A program made the translations under genes and the position numbers. This document shows, in pieces, positions 8,028-13,101 of a stretch of DNA of 15,979 bases. The notes below the pieces were generated by a model. That model saw only the letters and a program-made list of their open reading frames with translations, did not search any database and was not told the origin of the DNA. Source of the DNA: Candidatus Aminicenantota bacterium. GTDB lineage: Bacteria; Acidobacteriota; Aminicenantia; UBA2199. The stretch spans positions 8,615,906-8,631,884 of the forward strand of contig CP070627.1 in the NCBI GenBank assembly GCA_020355945.1, in the 5' to 3' direction. The first letter of the stretch is position 1. Each line of letters starts with the position of its first letter.

Positions 8028-8703
8028 GCTTTCTTTTCCAGCGAAAATTGCATTTTTCACCACCTTCTGCAAGGGTTTTGCTCCTGTGCAATCCTGAGCG
8101 TAAATATTGACTGCGCAGGAAATCAAGGTCACATATATATGGGGTGAAGTCCCCGGCACCCTGTGATGAAAAGACTTTGTATATCGGGCATTGAATCGTA
8201 TCCAGGCCGAAGTCAAATTCCCGGCCGTTCCCTTCAACAAACTCAACGATAAAATCCCCCGGGTAGAGCCGTTCCTGGGATTTTTCCGCGCTTTTTTTCA
8301 TCGATCTGACTGAGAATTTTGTAAACATGAAAAAAGAGCTGAGGAAGAGTGTTAAGCGCAGTAAAGGAGATTTTTTTATGTTATTTTCGTGGATCTGGTA
8401 GGAAAGTTTACCGATTTCACCTGTTGATTTCCCGTATTCTTTAAGTACTTTGTATAATGATAAAAACCATGCCGCCTGGATAAGATTTTGCGTCATGGGA
8501 TTCTTATCGCCGCCGATAAAAGGCAATTCATTTAACACCAGTATGAAGGTATCAATAGATTTTTTTTTTATTTGAGCCAGTTGATCTTCCGAAAAAAAAG
8601 GGGCAAGCTTTTCCATGAAGTATCTGGCGAAAGCTTTTTCAAATTGTTTGACAAAACGTCGGGTATTTTTTGCGTAGTAGGCAGCGGTTAAATTTTTTAC
8701 CAA
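8002..8703 (-). CDS. L-2-amino-thiazoline-4-carboxylic acid hydrolase family protein
   Basis: A 233-residue protein matching the ATC hydrolase family (PF14196 type), whose named member opens the thiazoline ring of ATC during cysteine formation; most members are uncharacterised. The recognisable conserved part is in the C-terminal half: YGKSTGEIGKLSYQI (90-104), GDFIVEFVEG (149-158), EFDFGLDTIQCPIYK (162-176, C172), FTPYICDLDF (186-195, C191) and SKTLAEGGEKCNFRW (208-222, C218). The three Cys and the TLAEGG...C-F ending are the family hallmark. The first codon is TTG, well supported by AAAGGAGG (8710-8717 on the reverse strand) six bases away. That site overlaps the stop codon of the upstream DUF5916-like gene, so the two form an operon with coupled translation. 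The physiological substrate is unknown. Confidence 0.8.
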   Translation of the reverse strand: MVKNLTAAYYAKNTRRFVKQFEKAFARYFMEKLAPFFSEDQLAQIKKKSIDTFILVLNELPFIGGDKNPMTQNLIQAAWFLSLYKVLKEYGKSTGEIGKLSYQIHENNIKKSPLLRLTLFLSSFFMFTKFSVRSMKKSAEKSQERLYPGDFIVEFVEGNGREFDFGLDTIQCPIYKVFSSQGAGDFTPYICDLDFLRSQYLRSGLHRSKTLAEGGEKCNFRWKRKRKPQKITP

Positions 8704-8715
8704 CGGTTTCCTCCT

Positions 8716-10917
8716 TTAAAGATTGAATAGGAGATTCACCTTTAGTATGAGGGCGCGGTCGCGCAGGTATCCTTCTCTCCCCGGTTTCCTGGTTTCATTA
8801 TAAATAAAGTAGATATTGGCACCAGGCTTGTATATCCAGCGAATGAGAAAATTGCCTAAAAACAGGTTTTCCTCATCGTTCCACTGCAGGTAGGCTTTAG
8901 CAAAAAGATTGGGAGCAAAGGAATAGATCACTCGTAGGGCCGCGATATTGGTGGTAAATTTCCCCCCGGCCACAGGCAAATTAAACCGGATACGATCATA
9001 GATGCATTCCAACTGGCAGCGCCCGGATAATTTAAGCACCCCGCTGACATTGGTCCTGAAAAGGGACCCGTTATAGAATCGGCCCACGTCTATTTCACCC
9101 CGATAAGAGATATCTTTGCTTTTATCCGATTCGTAAAATGCCATCAGTTGGCTGAAACGGTGCTTCCCTCTGGGGATGAACACATTTTCCTTGATTTCAA
9201 AGTCCTGGTCCAGGTATTCGCTGTCCTGGATAAGAGCAAGAAACAAATTGCTGCCATTTTGAAAGAGGAAGGAGGTACCGGTCATCATATTCTTTGATTC
9301 CATCTGCTGGGAGTGATTCTCTACATAGGTAAAGTTGTTAAATAAAATGGTCTTGCGGAGATTGAGTATTTTCGGCCGCAGTCCCAGGCCGAGATCGCAT
9401 CTAAACTTCCTGATACCTGTCCTGGGGACGAATCCTATCTCGGAATTGAAATTCTCTCCGATGTCGGTATAGGCTAAATCAATACCCAGGGAATCGCTGT
9501 ACCAGAGGAAATCCAGGTAAGTGGCCCAATCTCTTCCCCTGGCCCCCGGGGTAAAGGACTTGGCCATAAATCCTCCCACCTGGAGAAAGCGGCCCAGGGC
9601 AAGATTGAAATCCAGGCCCGCGCCTCGATTATAATATGAATCTTGAAGCGGGTCTTTACTGAACAGCATAACGCCGATGGTGGATTTTTCAAGAAAATCT
9701 CTTTTCAACCGGAAAACCGAATAATTTGTCTGTTCCACATCGATGGATTCACCATTTTCCGCATAAGACCTTCGGCCGGTTATCACATCAAGGACACCAA
9801 GATTGTATTTCCCGGTTTTCCCGGTTATGCGGATACCGCCGATTATAGGAATTTCAGCACCGTCTTCGGACAGGCCGATGGTGCGACTGAAAAAAAGGAG
9901 TGCCCCAGGGGATTCAAATTCGCGGTACCGTTCACCAAAACGAAAAATATCTGCTCCTTCGAGAAAGAACCCTCGCTTTTCAGGGAAGAAGAGACTGAAT
10001 CGAGTCAGGTTGAATTGCTCCTGGTCGGCCTCTACCTGGGCAAAATCCGTATTAAGGGTAATATCAGCTGTTAGGTTGGGGGTTAAACGGTATTTGAGAT
10101 CAAGACCGATATCGCTGGTAAGGGAAGGAGTATGATGCTCTTCATCTTGAATGAATCCGCCGATTAGATAGGGCATAAGTTGGATTCTCTTCCCCTGGTT
10201 TAGATTCGAAAGTCCCTGCAGATGACCGAATAAAGAAATCTTAAAGTTTGCAGTCGAGCCATAACTCCTGGGGATAGGATTCCAAAAGCTTTCTTCTCTT
10301 TTGCGGGCAATATGACGAGCAAAATTGATTCCCCATACCTGTTGGGCATTCTTTTTAAAGCGGAGCGTATGAAAGGGAATGGCCACCTCTGCGGTCCAAC
10401 CTTGTTCAGTCCTTTTTACTTTTGCCCTCCAGATGCCATCCCAATTCCAGTTGATATTGCTGCCTTCATCCCTGATAAGGGCATCCAGCTTTGTCCCCAC
10501 GGCATTGATGACAAAATAAAACGCATTACGGTGGTCATGAAATGTGTCGATATAAATCTCAAAATAGTCATCGTCTCGCAGGTTACCGTCCCGCCTCATT
10601 TCGTTGGCAACGATCTGATCCGGCTGACTGTCAAAGCAAACCAGTCCGATATAAAGATTGTGTTGGTCATAGAGGATTCTTATTTCCGTGGGTTCGCTTC
10701 CGGGTTTGCCATCTTCGGGTTCCCGTTGAGTTAAGGGGCCGATAGCAGGGACTTTTTCCCAGGCCGGCTCATTGATGTACCCGTCCAGGGTAACCGGTAG
10801 AGATGTTTTAATGGCGGTAGCCCGGTATTCCCGGGAATCCAGGCTAAAGAGAAAAAAAGGAAGAAATAAGAATAAAGAAATCAACGCAGCTTTAAGTCCA
10901 AGATAGAAAATTTTCAT
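8716..10917 (-). CDS. CBM9-like / DUF5916 outer-membrane beta-barrel protein
   Basis: A 733-residue exported protein. Residues 1-25 form a signal peptide with a long hydrophobic core. A family 9 carbohydrate-binding-like domain follows (about 40-215), starting with VTLDGYINEPAWEKV (42-56) and including the strands around LYDQHNLYIGLVCFDS and DDYFEIYIDTFHDHRNAFYF. The rest is a DUF5916-type region with its typical stretch TDFAQVEADQEQFNLTRF (about 287-304) and FFPEKRGFFLEG (about 309-320). The long alternating polar/aromatic pattern to the C-terminus (ending LILKVNLLFNL) fits an outer-membrane beta barrel. Such proteins are common in Bacteroidota, Acidobacteriota and related groups and are of unclear role; glycan or ligand binding at the cell surface is a guess. 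It has a strong promoter upstream and runs directly into the hydrolase gene, 12 bases apart. Confidence 0.82.
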   Translation of the reverse strand: MKIFYLGLKAALISLFLFLPFFLFSLDSREYRATAIKTSLPVTLDGYINEPAWEKVPAIGPLTQREPEDGKPGSEPTEIRILYDQHNLYIGLVCFDSQPDQIVANEMRRDGNLRDDDYFEIYIDTFHDHRNAFYFVINAVGTKLDALIRDEGSNINWNWDGIWRAKVKRTEQGWTAEVAIPFHTLRFKKNAQQVWGINFARHIARKREESFWNPIPRSYGSTANFKISLFGHLQGLSNLNQGKRIQLMPYLIGGFIQDEEHHTPSLTSDIGLDLKYRLTPNLTADITLNTDFAQVEADQEQFNLTRFSLFFPEKRGFFLEGADIFRFGERYREFESPGALLFFSRTIGLSEDGAEIPIIGGIRITGKTGKYNLGVLDVITGRRSYAENGESIDVEQTNYSVFRLKRDFLEKSTIGVMLFSKDPLQDSYYNRGAGLDFNLALGRFLQVGGFMAKSFTPGARGRDWATYLDFLWYSDSLGIDLAYTDIGENFNSEIGFVPRTGIRKFRCDLGLGLRPKILNLRKTILFNNFTYVENHSQQMESKNMMTGTSFLFQNGSNLFLALIQDSEYLDQDFEIKENVFIPRGKHRFSQLMAFYESDKSKDISYRGEIDVGRFYNGSLFRTNVSGVLKLSGRCQLECIYDRIRFNLPVAGGKFTTNIAALRVIYSFAPNLFAKAYLQWNDEENLFLGNFLIRWIYKPGANIYFIYNETRKPGREGYLRDRALILKVNLLFNL

Positions 10918-10930
10918 TTTTATTTGTCAT
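10892..10930 (-). CDS. Possible 12-codon leader ORF overlapping the DUF5916-like start
   Basis: In the leader of the DUF5916-like gene an AAGGA (10935-10939, reverse strand) lies four bases before an ATG at 10930. This opens a 12-codon frame that ends inside the coding start of the large gene, in another frame. The annotated ATG at 10917 has no ribosome site at normal distance (the same AAGGA is 17 bases away). It could be a translational-coupling leader peptide, or simply chance in A-rich sequence. Confidence 0.2.
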   Translation of the reverse strand: MTNKNENFLSWT

Positions 10931-10985
10931 TACATCCTTTTTTATTTTGTCCTGTTTATGGTAAGTTTAAAAATTAAAACCCATA

Positions 10986-11015
10986 TACCGTAAGCTGCGG
11001 AACAAGGCCACGGTA
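10986..11015 (-). promoter_or_regulatory. Inverted repeat at the 5' end of the DUF5916-like transcript
   Basis: TACCGT (10986-10991) and ACGGTA (11010-11015) form a 6-base inverted repeat with 18 bases between. It would lie within the first 35 bases of the mRNA from the promoter at 11025-11052. It could be a 5' stabilising stem-loop or part of an operator. No known riboswitch class is recognised. Confidence 0.3.
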
Positions 11016-11024
11016 GAAAGGTAA

Positions 11025-11052
11025 ATTATATCGTAAGGAAGGCTTTTGTCAA
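11025..11052 (-). promoter_or_regulatory. Consensus sigma70 promoter for the DUF5916-like/hydrolase operon
   Basis: Read on the reverse strand, a perfect TTGACA (11047-11052) and a perfect TATAAT (11025-11030) are separated by 16 bases. Transcription should start near 11018, giving a leader of about 100 bases before the ATG at 10917. A housekeeping, constitutively strong promoter is implied unless a regulator acts on the leader. Confidence 0.75.
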
Positions 11053-11115
11053 CAGTTGTGTATAAAAAAAATAATTTTTCTATAAAGCAATAGTGGACAG
11101 GTAATTTATTTGACT

Positions 11116-11568
11116 CTAAAATAACAACAAACACGTCGATAATTCGATAATTTGCCCGACAATTTGCCTGTCCCTTTGTTGTTCAAAGTGATCGGAAATA
11201 TCTGTTTGAATTGGTGTAATTCTGACTTCTACTTTGACGTCATTAGTCCCGGCAGAATTTATAGTTTCCCTTAAGAAATCATTGGGAATTTTCCACGAAA
11301 GCACGTACCGCCAATAGTTTGGGGAAGCTTTCTCAAATTTCTTTTTATTTAAGTACAGCACGTAATCATCATTTTCGTAATAATCACTATAAACATTTAA
11401 AACAAACCCTATATTGTTATAAATAATTCCTTCCGGGTTGATGCGTCTTATGATTGGTTTTTTATAATTGGATAGGTCCTCATCAATCCGGTCAATCCCA
11501 TGTTTGCATCCGGCAAAACACGCCATCAGGCCTATTACCAGGAATAAACTCAATATTTTTATCCACAT
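11116..11568 (-). CDS. Small lipoprotein with a possible IPT/TIG-like domain
   Basis: A lipoprotein-type protein of 150 residues from the start chosen here. The signal segment IKILSLFLVIGLMACFAGC contains two possible lipid-acceptor cysteines (in LMAC and in FAGC), so it is probably anchored to a membrane. The rest, beginning KPIIRRINPEGII and continuing through FVLNVYSDYY, VLYLNKKKFE and LSWKIPNDFL to VKVEVRI, has the order of short strands seen in IPT/TIG immunoglobulin-like domains; this is a weak resemblance. The frame can be extended to an ATG at 11586, but that ATG has no ribosome site and lies next to the -10 box. The ATG at 11568 has AAGGA (11574-11578) five bases away and is preferred. 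No function can be assigned. It has its own promoter and does not appear to be in an operon. Confidence 0.6.
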   Translation of the reverse strand: MWIKILSLFLVIGLMACFAGCKHGIDRIDEDLSNYKKPIIRRINPEGIIYNNIGFVLNVYSDYYENDDYVLYLNKKKFEKASPNYWRYVLSWKIPNDFLRETINSAGTNDVKVEVRITPIQTDISDHFEQQRDRQIVGQIIELSTCLLLF

Positions 11569-11586
11569 TTTTTTCCTTAGCGCCAT

Positions 11587-11615
11587 ATTTTAATGGAAAT
11601 CAAGCAGAAAATCAA
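11587..11615 (-). promoter_or_regulatory. Promoter of the small lipoprotein gene
   Basis: On the reverse strand TTGATT (11610-11615) and TAAAAT (11587-11592) are 17 bases apart, four and five matches to the sigma70 boxes. The start of transcription would be close to 11580, only about 12 bases ahead of the ATG at 11568 and downstream of the ATG at 11586. This supports the shorter protein. Confidence 0.5.
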
Positions 11616-11650
11616 CAGCCCAGTAATTCTCATTTTGACACACCCCAACT

Positions 11651-11713
11651 CCTGCAAACTTTTAAAGCAGGTGGAGGAGACCTCCTCCTATCGAATCCCC
11701 ATGGCTGCTGGGG
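11651..11713. other. Cluster of three short inverted repeats between divergent genes
   Basis: Three hairpin-capable sequences sit side by side: CCTGC/GCAGG (11651-11655 and 11667-11671), GGAGGA/TCCTCC (11673-11678 and 11683-11688, four-base loop) and CCCCA/TGGGG (11697-11701 and 11709-11713). None is followed by a T-run and none matches a tRNA or known riboswitch. They lie upstream of the ATPase promoter, so would not be in that transcript. Possibly a protein-binding region or a decayed element. Confidence 0.3.
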
Positions 11714-11731
11714 GTAAAAAGAACAAATCAT

Positions 11732-11759
11732 TTGACTTTTCAAAAATATTGAATATAAT
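11732..11759 (+). promoter_or_regulatory. Promoter of the two-gene ATPase operon
   Basis: TTGACT (11732-11737) and TATAAT (11754-11759) are separated by 16 bases, a near-consensus sigma70 promoter. Transcription would start around 11766, inside the large palindrome that follows immediately. Confidence 0.75.
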
Positions 11760-11761
11760 AT

Positions 11762-11797
11762 ACCCAACAAATTTGTTGTACAACAATTTTGTTGGGT
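11762..11797. promoter_or_regulatory. 36-base near-perfect palindrome, probable operator
   Basis: The two 18-base halves are reverse complements with a single mismatch (T11772 opposite T11787), centred between 11779 and 11780. Internally it is two tandem 14-base palindromes: CAACAAATTTGTTG (11765-11778, perfect) and CAACAATTTTGTTG (11781-11794, one mismatched pair), 16 bases apart, plus the junction palindrome TTGTTGTACAACAA (11773-11786). It begins two bases after the -10 box and covers the predicted transcription start, where a bound dimer would block RNA polymerase. There is no T-run after it, so it is not a terminator. Which protein binds is unknown. Confidence 0.65.
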
Positions 11798-11826
11798 TTG
11801 GTTAAATTTTTAAAGGAGGTGTTTTT

Positions 11827-13089
11827 ATGCCGGAATTAGTTATCGGAACCCCCCCTCGCGGTGAAGATTATTTCGGACAAGACCATTTTATAGAGACCAT
11901 ATGGTCTCATCTAAAGAAAGATAATGTTTTACTGGTGGCGCCAAGACGATTCGGGAAAACCGGTGCCATGTATCGATTACTGGATTATCCTCGGAAGCCG
12001 TATGTTCCAATTTATATAGATGTTGAATATATAATGTCAGCAGCCGATTTCATGGTGGACCTAATTGTCAAGCTCATTAAGAAACGTCACTTTCGACGCC
12101 TGGCTAAAGCGATATGGGCGGAAACCAAAGAATTCGGGAGATTTATACGGAATTTGCCGACTGGTATAGACTTTGGTGGTCTTAAAGTTGAAATCAGGGA
12201 GAAAACAGATGTACAAAAAAGATGGCTAGACTATGGTGATCAAATAAAGTCTTTACTATCTAAGGAGACAAGCCATTTACTTTTAATCATCGATGAGTTT
12301 CCGATTATGGTGGACAATATTATCAGGAAGAATCATGAGGAGGCCAAACAATTCCTGCATTGGTTTCGCTCCTTGCGTACGGCCCCGGATACAAGCGCCC
12401 GTTTTGTCCTCGGCGGTTCCATTAATTTGGTCTCTACCCTTGAATACCATGGACTGGTAGATACGATAAATGATATTCCTTTAATAAAACTCCCTATTTT
12501 TTCACCTGAAACTGCAAAACGGTTTATAGAGGAAATTTTTTCATCCCGTAATACTGCCATTACAGGAGAAGTTAAAGAGACCATCCTCCAGTTGATCGGG
12601 GAACCGATCCCTTACTTATTAGCTGTTTTGTTAACTGCCATTATTAACAGGGCAAGGGTTTTAAATCGTGAAGTGACCCCGGGAATAGTAAAGGAAGCCT
12701 TTGATGAAGATTTGCTTGGTGGGTCTACTTCCGCTGTGTTCCTGCATTACCGGGCAAGAATTGATCAATATCAATACTACAGCGATCTCGAAGCCAGGAC
12801 TGCAAAAACCATCCTGGGAATATTATCCCTTTCTGATAAACCAGTCAAAAGAGATACCCTTTACCAGGTTTTCCTTGAAACGTGCAATCTATCACCAGGT
12901 GTACAATCGCGTGAAGATTTTTTACGATTAATGCAAAAGCTTGATAATGATTTTTATCTAAAATCAAAGGATAATATGTATACCTTTTACAGTCGTGTAC
13001 TTAAAATATGGTGGAAAACCCATTACGGGTGGGGGGGTACGGAAAGTGCTGAAAGTACTCAATCCAGTGAAAAAATTCCCGAAGAATAG
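11827..13089 (+). CDS. Archaeal-type AAA ATPase
   Basis: A 420-residue P-loop ATPase of the type grouped as 'ATPase domain predominantly from Archaea' (PF01637-like). It has a family start (GEDYFGQDHFIETIWSHL, 12-29), a Walker A motif APRRFGKTG (38-46), Walker B LLLIIDEFP (151-159; D156, E157), a sensor-1-like strand FVLGGSINL (193-201) and GEPIPYLLAVLL (258-269) in the sensor-2/lid region. The C-terminal part (about 325-395) looks like a winged helix ending FYSRVLKIWW. These proteins act as NTP-driven switches; targets are mostly unknown. Start is firm: AAAGGAGG (11812-11819) lies seven bases before the ATG. The next ATPase gene follows after 12 bases, so the two probably work together. Confidence 0.82.
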   Translation: MPELVIGTPPRGEDYFGQDHFIETIWSHLKKDNVLLVAPRRFGKTGAMYRLLDYPRKPYVPIYIDVEYIMSAADFMVDLIVKLIKKRHFRRLAKAIWAETKEFGRFIRNLPTGIDFGGLKVEIREKTDVQKRWLDYGDQIKSLLSKETSHLLLIIDEFPIMVDNIIRKNHEEAKQFLHWFRSLRTAPDTSARFVLGGSINLVSTLEYHGLVDTINDIPLIKLPIFSPETAKRFIEEIFSSRNTAITGEVKETILQLIGEPIPYLLAVLLTAIINRARVLNREVTPGIVKEAFDEDLLGGSTSAVFLHYRARIDQYQYYSDLEARTAKTILGILSLSDKPVKRDTLYQVFLETCNLSPGVQSREDFLRLMQKLDNDFYLKSKDNMYTFYSRVLKIWWKTHYGWGGTESAESTQSSEKIPEE

Positions 13090-13101
13090 AGGAGTGGGAG
13101 A

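Noticed and set aside
9643..10074. Open frame of 143 codons on the forward strand
   Set aside because: Antisense to the well-supported DUF5916-like gene, with no recognisable protein features.
11056..11100. Terminator for the small lipoprotein gene on the reverse strand
   Set aside because: Only a four-base CTAT/ATAG stem precedes an A/T-rich run, too weak to call.
11667..11713. tRNA-like stretch with a TCGAATCCCC segment
   Set aside because: There is no matching GGGG arm, anticodon stem or acceptor stem, so a tRNA is not supported.
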